Positions 17,247-26,686 are shown, counted from the stretch's first letter. The stretch: 64,000 nucleotides of DNA from Pseudomonadota bacterium (GCA_018821535.1 JAHJLV010000001.1:84777-148776); one strand, 5' to 3'. The notes: generated from the sequence alone by a model not told the origin. A program made the numbers and translations.

Positions 17247-18218
17247 ATGAAAATTATTATAACAGGTGCGACAGGGTTTATCGGATCCCATCTGGCCGAA
17301 ATGTGTGTGAAGGAAGGCTTTGAAGTTGTTGCTTTTGATAGATATGACCCGAACAGTTCATGGGGCTGGTTGGAAAACTCTACCTATAAAAAGGACATGG
17401 AGATTGTACTCGGAGACATACGTGATTATGACTCAATCTCGAAAGCAATGCATGGTTGCGATGTCGTTTTCCATCTGGCAGCTCTTATAGGAATTCCATA
17501 TTCCTATGTATCACCTCTGGCGTATATTCGTACCAATATCGAAGGAACCTATAATATTCTGGAAGCTGCAAAAAATATCGGAACTGATCAAGTGCTCATT
17601 ACCTCAACGAGTGAAACATACGGCAGTGCGCAATATATCCCCATAGATGAAAATCATCCGTTAGTTGGTCAATCCCCATATTCAGCTTCGAAAATTGCGG
17701 CTGATCAGTTGGCTATCAGCTATTATAGATCATTTGATCTCCCGGTTAAAATTGTAAGACCTTTCAACACATACGGGCCTCGACAAAGTGCACGGGCGAT
17801 CATACCGACTGTTATCGCTCAGTGCCTGAGCGGGAACAAAGAAATTAAGCTGGGCAACCTGTCTCCTACGCGAGATCTTACTTTTGTAAAAGATACCTGT
17901 AGAGGATTTTTGGAAATATTTAAAGCAGATCAGCTTTTTGGAGAGGCAACAAATATTGGGATGAATAGTGAGATTTCAATGGGCGGTCTTGTAAATCTGA
18001 TCGCTGAAATAATGAAAATGGAGATTGTTATTAAGACTGAAACCGATAGGGTGAGGCCACAAAAAAGTGAAGTGGACAGGCTGTATTGTGATAATAGCAA
18101 AATCTTAGAGCATACCGCTTGGTCTCCTGAGTACAATTTAAGGAACGGTCTGACAGAAACCATTGAGTGGTTCAAAATATCAAACCAAATTAAAAATCCA
18201 GAGAATTATCATGTCTGA
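17247..18218 (+). CDS. legB: LegB-type nucleotide-sugar 4,6-dehydratase (extended SDR)
   Basis: Encodes 323 aa. GATGFIGSH (residues 7-15), VFHLAALIGIPYSY, ITSTSETYGSA and SPYSASKIAADQ (Tyr-x3-Lys) follow the LegB pattern closely, including the DENHPLVGQSPYSASK stretch. LegB removes water from GDP-GlcNAc (in Campylobacter) to give the 4-keto-6-deoxy sugar, the first committed step to legionaminic acid. Its 3' end overlaps the next oxidoreductase start by 8 bp and it is followed by the aminotransferase, acetyltransferase, epimerase and synthase of the same route. Confidence 0.9.
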   Translation: MKIIITGATGFIGSHLAEMCVKEGFEVVAFDRYDPNSSWGWLENSTYKKDMEIVLGDIRDYDSISKAMHGCDVVFHLAALIGIPYSYVSPLAYIRTNIEGTYNILEAAKNIGTDQVLITSTSETYGSAQYIPIDENHPLVGQSPYSASKIAADQLAISYYRSFDLPVKIVRPFNTYGPRQSARAIIPTVIAQCLSGNKEIKLGNLSPTRDLTFVKDTCRGFLEIFKADQLFGEATNIGMNSEISMGGLVNLIAEIMKMEIVIKTETDRVRPQKSEVDRLYCDNSKILEHTAWSPEYNLRNGLTETIEWFKISNQIKNPENYHV

Positions 18219-19155
18219 TATTAAGTTAGGAATTATTGGGGCTGGCAGCATTGCTGTTGAACACTTGAAGGTAATCCGTGATATTGACGGCTTGCAAGTT
18301 GTTGGAATAACATCCCGGACACGTGCTAAAGCAGAAACGCTTGCTGCTGAATTCAACATACCATCAATTTGTGACTCTATTGAAGCGTTGGTAGAGAGAT
18401 GCCATCTGGATGCAATGATGATTCTGGTGTCTGCTGAGCAGGTTTTTAAGGTGAGTCAGGTGGCAGTTCTTTTTAGAATCCCTCTTTTTATTGAAAAACC
18501 GCCAGGGCTGGTTCCGGAAGAAACCCGAATGCTCGCAGAGCTGGCCAAAAAATATAGCGTAGCCAATATGGTCGGCTATAATCGTAGATATTATTCTGTT
18601 TTTCACAAAGGTATGGATGTTATAAAAGAACATGGAAAACTCCTTGGAATCGCTGTAGAAGGGCATGAGCGGTTTTGGAATATTGCCGGAAAGGTCAACA
18701 AAACGCTTCAGTCAAATTGGATATATGCAAATAGCACCCATACCATAGATTTATTGCGACTTTTTGGTGGAGATATTCATAATATATCTGCTGTTCAAAA
18801 CAGCTGTAAGGAAAAAAATGGTGATCAATTTTCCGCTGTTATGGAGTTTGAAAATGGTGCATTAGGGAATTATATTGCTCACTGGTACTCACCAGGAGGG
18901 TGGTCAGTCAAACTTTTTGGTGAAGGAGTAACCGTTGAATTTCGCCCGCTTGAAAGAGGGGTTTGGATGGATACCAGTTTTAAGGAAAATGAAATAAATC
19001 CAGATGATGTTGACTTGAAATACAAGCCTGGGTTTTTTCGGCAAATGCAGACTTTTGCTCATATGGTCAAAACCGGAGAGTTAAGTTGGCCAGGGATGGA
19101 TCTGGAAGCATCATTATTGACAATGGAGATGGCTCAAAAAATTTCTGGTAGATAG
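18211..19155 (+). CDS. Gfo/Idh/MocA family oxidoreductase
   Basis: Encodes 314 aa from ATG 18211, which overlaps the legB stop (ATGTCTGA) and begins the protein with a Rossmann strand, KLGIIGAGSIAVEHL; the frame is open upstream to 18163. FIEKPPGL is the conserved EKP motif of the family, and 'YNRRYYSVFH' plus a C-terminal beta domain (GALGNYIAHWYSPGGW) complete it. Such enzymes oxidise or reduce sugars or nucleotide sugars with NAD(P). Sitting between LegB and LegC it could modify a Leg precursor, but the known Leg route needs no such step here, so its role is open. Confidence 0.85.
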   Translation: MSDIKLGIIGAGSIAVEHLKVIRDIDGLQVVGITSRTRAKAETLAAEFNIPSICDSIEALVERCHLDAMMILVSAEQVFKVSQVAVLFRIPLFIEKPPGLVPEETRMLAELAKKYSVANMVGYNRRYYSVFHKGMDVIKEHGKLLGIAVEGHERFWNIAGKVNKTLQSNWIYANSTHTIDLLRLFGGDIHNISAVQNSCKEKNGDQFSAVMEFENGALGNYIAHWYSPGGWSVKLFGEGVTVEFRPLERGVWMDTSFKENEINPDDVDLKYKPGFFRQMQTFAHMVKTGELSWPGMDLEASLLTMEMAQKISGR

Positions 19156-19235
19156 ATTATGGTCAAAAGTTTTCATATATGGATAAGCCTAACCTATTTA
19201 GACAAATAACAAAGATAAAAAAATAAGCTAAAATT

Positions 19236-20423
19236 GTGACAGATCACAGATCACCAACAGCTAAAACCTCTCATATCTCTTTGCATGAGCCATCCATCAC
19301 TGGTAATGAATGGACATATGTAAAAGAATGTCTTGATACCAACTGGGTATCTTCAGCCGGCAAATATGTTGAAAAATTTGAGATGCAAATTGCTGAATAC
19401 ACCGGAGCAAAGCATGCGATCGCATGTGTAAATGGGACAGCAGCTCTTCAGATATCCCTGCGATTGTCAGGTGTTCATTCTGGATGTGAGGTGATTGTGC
19501 CCGCTTTAACTTTCATTGCACCTATTAATGCAGTGCATTATAACGGTGCTGATCCAATTTTTATGGATGCAGACCAACACTTCAATTTGGATATTCAAAA
19601 AACAATTCAGTTCATTAATGAAGAAACCCAATTCAAGAACGAATTTACATATAATAAGAAAACCGGGAAGCAAATAGTTGCTGTTGTTCCCGTCCATGTG
19701 TGGGGTAATGCTGTCTGGATGGATGAACTTGTTCAATTATGCAATGAACGGAACATAGAAATTATAGAAGATGCTAGTGAGAGTTTAGGAACCTGGAATT
19801 CACATGGCAAGTTTAAAGGTCGTCATACTGGTACGTTGGGGCAATTAGGGTGTCTGTCTTTCAACGGGAACAAGATCATCACAGCCGGTGGCGGTGGGAT
19901 GATCTTAACAGATGATGAAAAGTTAGCTGATAAAGCACGCTATCTTACCACTCAGGCAAAGAAGGATCCTATCCGTTATATTCATGAAGAAATCGGTTAT
20001 AATTTTCGCCTTAGCAATATTAATGCTGCGGTTGGTGTGGGGCAATTAGAACAGCTGGATGATATACTTGAGAAAAAAAAGAAAATCTATCAACAGTATG
20101 TGGAGAAGGTTGGACAAATAAATGGACTTTCAATCTCTTTGGTGCCGGATTTTGCAGACAATAATCACTGGTTGAATATTCTCAGGATTGAACCGGAGAA
20201 ATATGGAAAAGATCGGGATGCTCTGATGAAAATTCTGGCTGATGAAGGGATCCAGACCAGACCAGTATGGTATCCCAATCATTTTCAAAAACCATATAAA
20301 GACTGTCAGGCCTATCATATTGAGAATGCAGAACATTTGGTGGAGACATCTTTGTGTCTGCCCTCCAGCAGTCAGTTGGTTGAAGAAGATATCATTAGAA
20401 TTATTCGGGTTTTAAATGGATAA
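19236..20423 (+). CDS. legC: LegC-type PLP aminotransferase (DegT/DnrJ/EryC1 family)
   Basis: Encodes 395 aa from GTG 19236; no ATG is available before the conserved start of the fold. EPSITGNEWTYVKECLDT, VSSAGKYVEKFE and the PLP-lysine segment LSFNGNKIITAGGGGM match LegC, which is a little longer than general DegT enzymes because of an insert seen here around residues 125-150 (HFNLDIQKTIQ...). It transfers an amino group to the 4-keto sugar made by LegB. It overlaps the following acetyltransferase by 8 bp, as enzymes of consecutive steps often do. Confidence 0.9.
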   Translation: MTDHRSPTAKTSHISLHEPSITGNEWTYVKECLDTNWVSSAGKYVEKFEMQIAEYTGAKHAIACVNGTAALQISLRLSGVHSGCEVIVPALTFIAPINAVHYNGADPIFMDADQHFNLDIQKTIQFINEETQFKNEFTYNKKTGKQIVAVVPVHVWGNAVWMDELVQLCNERNIEIIEDASESLGTWNSHGKFKGRHTGTLGQLGCLSFNGNKIITAGGGGMILTDDEKLADKARYLTTQAKKDPIRYIHEEIGYNFRLSNINAAVGVGQLEQLDDILEKKKKIYQQYVEKVGQINGLSISLVPDFADNNHWLNILRIEPEKYGKDRDALMKILADEGIQTRPVWYPNHFQKPYKDCQAYHIENAEHLVETSLCLPSSSQLVEEDIIRIIRVLNG

Positions 20424-21024
20424 AATCATTCTTATCGGCGCTGGTGGACATGCAAAGGCGTGTATTGATATTATTGAACGTGATGAACGGTTTGGCATAG
20501 TCGGGTTGGTTGACAAAAGAGAATCAATTGTTGACAACATTCTCGGTTATAAGGTGATTGGAACGGATGATGATCTGGAAAACCTGCATTTAAAATATGT
20601 TTATGCCTTTGTAACCGTTGGACAGATTAAAACTCCTGAGATTAGAATTAGTCTATATAATATCTTAAAATTAATTGGTTATTTACTTCCGGTGATTATA
20701 TCGCCAAGTGCCTATATTTCAAAGCATGCAATATGCAGTGAAGGTAGTATTATTATGCATGGTGCAATCGTAAACGCCGGAGCAAAGATTGGAAGCAATT
20801 GTATTATCAATAATCGATCTCTTGTTGACCATGATGCAAAGGTTGGAGCGCATTGCCATATCGCTACCGGAGCCATTTTAAACGGTGGTGTGACTGTGAG
20901 AGAAGGTTCGTTTATCGGGAGTGGTACAGTTGTTAAGCAAGGGATTAATATAGGTAAAAAATGCGTGGTAGGAGCAGGCTGTGTGGTTAAAACGGACCTG
21001 CCTGATCACTCTGAAATGAAATGA
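20416..21024 (+). CDS. legH: NeuD/PglD-type sugar N-acetyltransferase (LegH-like)
   Basis: Encodes 202 aa. An N-terminal nucleotide-sugar-binding half (ILIGAGGHAKACIDII, GYKVIGTDDDL) is followed by a left-handed beta helix of hexapeptide repeats (GSIIMHGAIVNAGAKIGSNC) with the catalytic His in SLVDHDAKVG. This is the PglD/NeuD layout. In this position it should acetylate the 4-amino group to give the N,N'-diacetylbacillosamine nucleotide for LegG. Overlaps with both neighbours argue for tight coupling. Confidence 0.88.
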   Translation: MDKIILIGAGGHAKACIDIIERDERFGIVGLVDKRESIVDNILGYKVIGTDDDLENLHLKYVYAFVTVGQIKTPEIRISLYNILKLIGYLLPVIISPSAYISKHAICSEGSIIMHGAIVNAGAKIGSNCIINNRSLVDHDAKVGAHCHIATGAILNGGVTVREGSFIGSGTVVKQGINIGKKCVVGAGCVVKTDLPDHSEMK

Positions 21025-22043
21025 TGCCTAATAAGAAGACAATTATTATTGCTGAAGCAGGGGTTAATCATAATGGCAATCTTGAAACAGCTAAAAAATT
21101 GATTGATGCTGCCAGTGATGCCAAGGCCGATTTTGTGAAGTTTCAGACTTTTAATGCAGATACACTTGTAACCCTCTCAGCAGGAAAAGCTGAATATCAG
21201 AAGAAATTGACAGGTTCAGATGAATCTCAATATCAGATGTTAAAAAAGCTTGAGTTGGATCGAAACGCTCATTATGAACTTGTAAGGCATTGTCAAAAAA
21301 GAGGTGTGGGGTTTCTGTCCACAGCTTTTGATGTTCAGAGTATTGATTTTTTGGCTGAGCTTGATTTAAAATATTTTAAAGTTCCATCCGGAGAGATCAC
21401 AAATTTACCTTATCTGAGGCACATCGGCAAGCAGGGAAAGAGGGTTCTGCTTTCTACAGGTATGGCAACACTGATGGAGATCAAAGATGCGCTTACTATC
21501 CTGATGGACTCTGGTATTTCTAAAAGAAAGGTCACGGTGTTGCACTGTAACACCGAATATCCGACTCCAATGTCAGATGTAAATTTGAAAGCAATGCTGA
21601 CAATTCAGGAAAAATTAGATGTTCAGGTAGGATATTCTGATCATACTCTGGGTATTGAAATACCCATCGCGGCGGTTGCGCTGGGAGCAACAGTAGTTGA
21701 AAAACACCTTACTTTGGATCGTAAGATGGTTGGCCCTGATCATCATTCAAGCTTGGAACCGGATGAGTTCAAATCTATGGTAACTGCGATTAGAAATGTT
21801 ACACAAGCCTTGGGCGACGGTATAAAAAAACCAAGTCTCAGTGAATTCAAAAATATCGCCGTGGCACGCAAATCCATTGTCGCATCCCGCACAATTAAAA
21901 AAGGGGAAATTTTTACAAACAGCAATCTGACTGTGAAACGTCCGGGAACCGGTATGTCTCCAATGTTGTATGACCAGATGTTGGGAAAAGTATCAAACCG
22001 GACCTATTATGCGGATGAAATGATCGAATCTATAAACGGATAA
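21021..22043 (+). CDS. legI: N,N'-diacetyllegionaminate synthase (NeuB family)
   Basis: Encodes 340 aa, the standard NeuB length. AEAGVNHNGNLETAKKLID opens the TIM barrel, FVKFQTF, VPSGEITN, STGMAT, HCNTEYPTP and GYSDHTLG are the conserved active-site blocks, and a C-terminal SAF (antifreeze-like) domain starts at about residue 280 (ARKSIVASRTIKKGE). It condenses the LegG product with phosphoenolpyruvate to form the nine-carbon acid. Assignment to LegI rather than NeuB or PseI comes from the flanking LegB, LegC, LegH and LegG genes. Confidence 0.92.
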   Translation: MMPNKKTIIIAEAGVNHNGNLETAKKLIDAASDAKADFVKFQTFNADTLVTLSAGKAEYQKKLTGSDESQYQMLKKLELDRNAHYELVRHCQKRGVGFLSTAFDVQSIDFLAELDLKYFKVPSGEITNLPYLRHIGKQGKRVLLSTGMATLMEIKDALTILMDSGISKRKVTVLHCNTEYPTPMSDVNLKAMLTIQEKLDVQVGYSDHTLGIEIPIAAVALGATVVEKHLTLDRKMVGPDHHSSLEPDEFKSMVTAIRNVTQALGDGIKKPSLSEFKNIAVARKSIVASRTIKKGEIFTNSNLTVKRPGTGMSPMLYDQMLGKVSNRTYYADEMIESING

Positions 22044-22054
22044 TTTCTATTGTT

Positions 22055-23212
22055 ATGAAACGGACAATATGCGTTGTTACCGGGACAAGAGCTGAGTATG
22101 GACTGCTGTACTGGTTGATGAGGGATATTCAACAAGCCCCTGAGCTTAGTTTAAATATAGTTGTCACTGGTATGCATTTATCCCCTGAGTTCGGATATAC
22201 CTGTCAGGAGATAAAAAATGACGGCTTTCATATTGATAAAGAAGTTGAAATGCTTCTTTCTGCAGACACACCAACATCAATATCAAAAGCAGTTGGACTG
22301 GGAATGATCTCTTTTTCAGATGCCCTGAATGATCTTAAACCAGACCTTGTGATTGTTCTTGGAGATCGGTTTGAAATTTTGGCTGCAGTCTCTGCCGCTT
22401 TATTTTTAAGAATCCCTGTCGGTCATATACATGGGGGTGAGATTACTGTCGGCGCTTTTGATGATGCAATCCGTCATGCCATAACAAAAATGTCATGGTG
22501 GCATTTTGTTGCAGCTGATGAATATGAGAAAAGAGTGATTCAGATGGGAGAGGATCCGAATAGGGTTTTTCAAGTTGGCGGCCTGGGGGTTGATGGAATA
22601 GTCAGGTCACAATTATTGGAAAAAAATATATTGGAAAAGAAATTTAATTTCAAATTTGGCAAAAAAAATCTGATGATAACGTTTCATCCTGCCACCTTGG
22701 ACAAAGACACTTCTTTTAATAGCTTTTCTAAGCTTTTAGATGCACTTGATGAATTGAAGGATACTAAATTTATATTTACCTCACCAAATGCAGATACCGA
22801 CGGACGTGTGATAAAAAGGATGATTGACGAATTTGTTGAACAAAGACCTGAACAAGCAATTTCTTTTACATCAATGGGGCAATTAAATTATTTGTCTGCA
22901 TTACAATTTGTTGATGCAATGGTGGGGAATTCATCCAGTGGTTTGCTTGAGGCGCCTACCTTTAAAATTGGAACCATAAATATTGGAGATCGGCAAAAAG
23001 GACGTCTTAAGGCAAAGAGTGTCATTGATTGCAAGCCCGGTAAGTCAGAAATAATTCAATCTATTTTTAAACTGTATAGCGCAGAGTTCCAAAATTTATT
23101 AAAAACCGTAATCAATCCATACGGAGAAGGGAATGCCTCGAATAAAATATTAAGTGTTTTAAAAACTATTCCATTGCCAGACACACCCAAAAAGGAATTT
23201 TACGATCTATGA
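22055..23212 (+). CDS. legG: Hydrolysing UDP/GDP-sugar 2-epimerase (LegG/NeuC family)
   Basis: Encodes 385 aa. VVTGTRAEYGLLYWLM (residues 7-22) is the nucleotide/substrate signature of NeuC-type hydrolysing 2-epimerases; DLVIVLGDRFEI, HIHGGEITVGAFDDAIRH, TFHPAT and GNSSSGLLEAP are the other hallmarks. The enzyme removes the nucleotide and inverts C2 to give the 6-deoxy-mannosamine derivative used by LegI. It sits directly after the synthase and overlaps the next gene by an ATGA. Confidence 0.92.
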   Translation: MKRTICVVTGTRAEYGLLYWLMRDIQQAPELSLNIVVTGMHLSPEFGYTCQEIKNDGFHIDKEVEMLLSADTPTSISKAVGLGMISFSDALNDLKPDLVIVLGDRFEILAAVSAALFLRIPVGHIHGGEITVGAFDDAIRHAITKMSWWHFVAADEYEKRVIQMGEDPNRVFQVGGLGVDGIVRSQLLEKNILEKKFNFKFGKKNLMITFHPATLDKDTSFNSFSKLLDALDELKDTKFIFTSPNADTDGRVIKRMIDEFVEQRPEQAISFTSMGQLNYLSALQFVDAMVGNSSSGLLEAPTFKIGTINIGDRQKGRLKAKSVIDCKPGKSEIIQSIFKLYSAEFQNLLKTVINPYGEGNASNKILSVLKTIPLPDTPKKEFYDL

Positions 23213-24258
23213 AAGATTTAACCATATCTTCTGATAAAACCATTAAGCAAGCCCTTAAAAAATTAAACAGCGCTGGTGAAAAATGTCTTGTTATTGTTGA
23301 TGAAAATCAAACTTTATTAGGCACATTAAGTGGCGGCGATCTTCGGAAAGCAATTTTGAAAGGGGCATCGGTCAATGACTTGATAGAAGGGTATTACTAT
23401 CGCCATCCAACCTGCTTTATTGATGGAGAATATACCCGGGATCAGGCAAAAAAAATGTTTATTAAGAATAAATTTGATCTTATTCCCATCGTTGACAAAA
23501 AAAATAGAATTATAGATATTTTGGTTTGGGAAAAAGTTTTTGAGAATGGTTTTGAAGAAAAAGCAGATCGACTTGATGTTCCAGTGGTGATCATGGCCGG
23601 AGGCAAAGGTACCCGGTTGGAGCCATTTACGAAAATATTACCGAAACCTTTGGTGCCGATTCATGATAAACCGGTAATCGAGCATATTATAGAAAAATTT
23701 ACGGCTGTTGGTATCGGTGAGTTTTATTTGACCGTGAACTATAAAAGTCTGATTATAAAAGCGTATTTTGAGGAATTACATTCAGAATACAGGATTCACT
23801 TTGTCGACGAGCATGAACCTTTAGGTACCGCTGGAAGTTTGCAATATCTAGATGGAAAATTCAAAACCCCTTTTTTTGTCACAAACTGTGACATCATTAT
23901 TAATTGTGATTTAGCCAGTATTTATAAGTTCCACATAAAAAACGATTACGATATTACATTGCTGGCCTCTGCAAAGGAATATGTCATTCCGTATGGAATT
24001 TGTAAATTAAATGGAGATGGGCATCTGGACTGTATTCATGAAAAACCTCAGTATGATTTTTTAGTCAATGTCGGACTTTATATTGTAAATCCTGAATTGT
24101 TGGAACTTATACCCAAAAATGGGGAATATCACATTACTCATTTGATTGAGGATGCTCAAAAGCTTGGTAAAAGGGTTGGTGTTTATCCTGTCGATAGTGA
24201 TGCATGGGTAGATGTGGGGCAATGGGCAGAATACCGTAAAGCTGTGGAGCGTTTGTAG
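23209..24258 (+). CDS. ptmE: PtmE-type nucleotidyltransferase with N-terminal CBS pair
   Basis: Encodes 349 aa: two CBS motifs (about residues 1-120; ISSDKTIKQAL and IPIVDKKNRIIDIL) followed by a sugar-nucleotidyltransferase domain with VVIMAGGKGTRLEPFTKILP (about 124-143), EHEPLGTAGSL, VTNCDIIIN and WVDVGQW. In Campylobacter PtmE is the glucosamine-1-phosphate guanylyltransferase that commits GDP-GlcN to legionaminic acid, which explains why the Leg route here would be GDP-linked. The CBS pair may sense an adenine nucleotide; that is inferred. Confidence 0.88.
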   Translation: MKDLTISSDKTIKQALKKLNSAGEKCLVIVDENQTLLGTLSGGDLRKAILKGASVNDLIEGYYYRHPTCFIDGEYTRDQAKKMFIKNKFDLIPIVDKKNRIIDILVWEKVFENGFEEKADRLDVPVVIMAGGKGTRLEPFTKILPKPLVPIHDKPVIEHIIEKFTAVGIGEFYLTVNYKSLIIKAYFEELHSEYRIHFVDEHEPLGTAGSLQYLDGKFKTPFFVTNCDIIINCDLASIYKFHIKNDYDITLLASAKEYVIPYGICKLNGDGHLDCIHEKPQYDFLVNVGLYIVNPELLELIPKNGEYHITHLIEDAQKLGKRVGVYPVDSDAWVDVGQWAEYRKAVERL

Positions 24259-25173
24259 TTGAACATTTCAGCGTTGGTAATCGGTTATGGCTCGATCGGA
24301 AGCAGACATGCAAGAATACTAAAAGATATGGATATTGTTGATAATGTTACTATCCTAAGCAGTCAGAAAAACCTTCCCTTTGTTACCATTCATGCCCTTG
24401 ATGAAATTATAGAAATCGATCCGGACTATATTGTTATTGCATCTAACACGGCCTTGCACTTCAAGCATCTTTCCTATCTTGAAGAAAATTTTGAAAATAA
24501 GAATATTCTAGTCGAAAAACCCCTTTTTGATACTGCTTATGAATTTTCACCTGTTAGAAATTCGGTTTGGGTAGCTTATGTATTAAGGTTTCATCCTGTT
24601 TTAAAGTTGATCAAAAAGAAAATTTCACAAAAAAAATTATGGAATATAAACGTTTTTTGCGGTTCATATTTGCCGGAATGGCGTTCAGGCAGAGATTACC
24701 GTGAAACTTCGAGTGCAATGAAAGAGTCTGGTGGCGGGGTGCTTTTAGATTTAAGTCATGAATTGGATTATGTTCAATGGTTAATCGGACCATTAAAGGT
24801 TGATTATGTATTCAATAATAAAATTTCTTCACTCGAAATTGAGACAGATGATTTTTTGACAATGAACGGGCATACGGATCATGGAGTGCTTGTCCATATA
24901 AGTCTGAATTATTTCACGCGAAAACCGATCCGACAAATAATTATTGATGGTGAAAATATAAGTATTCAGGCTGATCTTGTTTCCAATCAAGCCGTGGTCC
25001 ATGAAGATGGTAAGGTAAGAGAATATTCCTGGAAGGAAGTGGAAATGGATCAGATATACAGAGAAGAGCATGAGGCGGTTATATCGGCTCGTAATAATCT
25101 GGCATGCACCTATGCACAAGGATTCGAAACCATGGATCTTATTGATCGGATAAAGGGATTTAACTCCATATGA
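24259..25173 (+). CDS. Gfo/Idh/MocA family oxidoreductase in the PtmF position
   Basis: Encodes 304 aa from TTG 24259, directly after the PtmE stop. ALVIGYGSIGSRHARIL gives the Rossmann loop, VIASNTALHF and LVEKPL (EKP motif) follow, and GGVLLDLSHELDYVQWL is the conserved catalytic-helix region. In Campylobacter jejuni, from memory, the gene between ptmE and ptmB is ptmF; this gene holds the same position. Its exact reaction is not clear, and homology to PtmF was not tested here. It overlaps the next gene by ATGA. Confidence 0.82.
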   Translation: MNISALVIGYGSIGSRHARILKDMDIVDNVTILSSQKNLPFVTIHALDEIIEIDPDYIVIASNTALHFKHLSYLEENFENKNILVEKPLFDTAYEFSPVRNSVWVAYVLRFHPVLKLIKKKISQKKLWNINVFCGSYLPEWRSGRDYRETSSAMKESGGGVLLDLSHELDYVQWLIGPLKVDYVFNNKISSLEIETDDFLTMNGHTDHGVLVHISLNYFTRKPIRQIIIDGENISIQADLVSNQAVVHEDGKVREYSWKEVEMDQIYREEHEAVISARNNLACTYAQGFETMDLIDRIKGFNSI

Positions 25174-25871
25174 AAAATTTATGCTCCATCTGTATGCGTG
25201 GAGGCTCTAAAGGTGTTCCGAATAAAAATTTAAGAGAACTTAATGGCAAGCCTCTCATGGCCTATACAATTGAACAGGCTCTTGAAAGTGGTCTGTTCAA
25301 ACATGTGGTTGTATCTACAGATTCTGAGCATATTGCTGAAACAGCCAGGCAATTTGGTGCAGAAGCATGGTTTTTAAGACCTGCAGAATTGGCAACAGAT
25401 GAAGCGCCTAAGCTTCCTGTTATTCGTCATGCACTGATGGAGGCTGAAAAATATTATGCTGAAAGCTTTGATGTGGTCGTTGATCTTGATGCTACATCGC
25501 CTCTCAGGCTTGTGGAGGATATTACCAGAGCATACGAACTGTTCAATGCTGAAAATGCCGATATCCTGATTACTGCATGTGAGGCCAGGAAAAACCCATA
25601 TTTTAATATGGTAGAAAGAGTGAATGGCCGCATCCAAAAAGTAAAACAACTTTATCCACAGCCTGTAAGACGCCAGGACGCACCTAAGGTTTATGACATG
25701 AATGCCTCCATTTATATCTGGAAAAGGGATGTGCTTCTTAATCATGATACTTTGTTTATGGATAAAACCTCTCTTTATGTCATGCCGGAAGACCGTTCTA
25801 TAGATATTGATACCGAATTGGATTGGATGTTTGTCGAATATATTTTTAAACAAAGTATGAAAAAAAAATGA
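25170..25871 (+). CDS. legF: CMP-legionaminic acid synthetase (LegF/PtmB, acylneuraminate cytidylyltransferase family)
   Basis: Encodes 233 aa. CMRGGSKGVPNKNLRELNGK is the CTP-binding block, with Met in place of the more usual Ala before the Arg-Gly-Gly core, as is common in LegF. DLDATSPLR and SIDIDTELDW complete the family pattern. It activates legionaminic acid to the CMP form. The ATGA overlaps on both sides lock it to the PtmF-like and PtmA-like genes. This is the second cytidylyltransferase in the window; the first (15206) differs clearly in sequence. Confidence 0.9.
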   Translation: MKNLCSICMRGGSKGVPNKNLRELNGKPLMAYTIEQALESGLFKHVVVSTDSEHIAETARQFGAEAWFLRPAELATDEAPKLPVIRHALMEAEKYYAESFDVVVDLDATSPLRLVEDITRAYELFNAENADILITACEARKNPYFNMVERVNGRIQKVKQLYPQPVRRQDAPKVYDMNASIYIWKRDVLLNHDTLFMDKTSLYVMPEDRSIDIDTELDWMFVEYIFKQSMKKK

Positions 25872-26686
25872 TTGATTACTTAAGCAAATTCAAACTGGAT
25901 GGGAAGATCGCTTTTGTTGTCGGAGGTTTAGGGCTCATTGGTCGTGAGGTTTCAATCGCTTATGCAACCGCAGGCGCTAAAACGATTGTGCTGGATGTGA
26001 ACACAGATCAAGGAGAGCTGTTTGAAAAAACAATGAAAAAAAAGGGGTATCCTTTTTTTTATAAACATTTTGATTGTTCTGACATGGATTCTCTTGATGA
26101 AAATTTCTTAAAATTATTAAAAGAATTCAGCAGTCCTAACATTTTTATTAATTGTTCATATCCACGCACTGAAGATTGGGTTAGTGCTTCATTTGAAGAT
26201 ATTTCTCTTAAGTCATTCCAGAAAAATGTAGATATTCACATGAATTCGTTTGCCTGGAGCGCTCGCCTGGCCGCAGAGGCAATGAGGGGTGCTAATCAAG
26301 GCGGCAGCATTATTCAGCTGGGTTCAACATACGGTGTTGTCGGCCAGGATCTGACAATTTATGAAAATACAGATATGCATGAAAATATGGCTTATGCTGT
26401 TATTAAAGGCGGTATTACCAACTTGACCCGTCAAATGGCCTCCTATTATGGGAAATACGATATTCGAGTGAATACTTTATGTCCGGGAGGACTGGAAGGC
26501 CCTGTAGCAGGTAAAAGTAATGCACAAAGTAAAGCCTTTGTAAAACAATACAGTAACAGAACTCCTTTAAAGCGACTGGGATGGGCCGAAGAGGTAGCCT
26601 CATCAGCTCTTTTTTTAGCATCTGATGCAGCATCTTATATCACAGGTGCAACTATCATGGTAGATGGCGGCTGGACTGCTGTTTAA
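25868..26686 (+). CDS. ptmA: SDR family oxidoreductase (PtmA-like)
   Basis: Encodes 272 aa, a classical short-chain dehydrogenase: VVGGLGLIGREVS nucleotide loop, QLGSTYGVVG with catalytic Ser, MAYAVIKGG (Tyr-x3-Lys) and a C-terminal ASYITGATIMVDGGW. Its place after the LegF gene matches ptmA after ptmB in Campylobacter jejuni, and PtmA has been linked to flagellin-sugar synthesis there. The substrate remains unproven. The next gene starts 26 bp further on. Confidence 0.85.
   Translation: MIDYLSKFKLDGKIAFVVGGLGLIGREVSIAYATAGAKTIVLDVNTDQGELFEKTMKKKGYPFFYKHFDCSDMDSLDENFLKLLKEFSSPNIFINCSYPRTEDWVSASFEDISLKSFQKNVDIHMNSFAWSARLAAEAMRGANQGGSIIQLGSTYGVVGQDLTIYENTDMHENMAYAVIKGGITNLTRQMASYYGKYDIRVNTLCPGGLEGPVAGKSNAQSKAFVKQYSNRTPLKRLGWAEEVASSALFLASDAASYITGATIMVDGGWTAV

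Noticed and set aside
17247..26686. Pseudaminic acid (Pse) pathway in place of legionaminic acid
   Set aside because: No PseB-, PseG- or PseH-like gene is seen, whereas a NeuC-type 2-epimerase and a PtmE-type guanylyltransferase are, which fit the Leg route.
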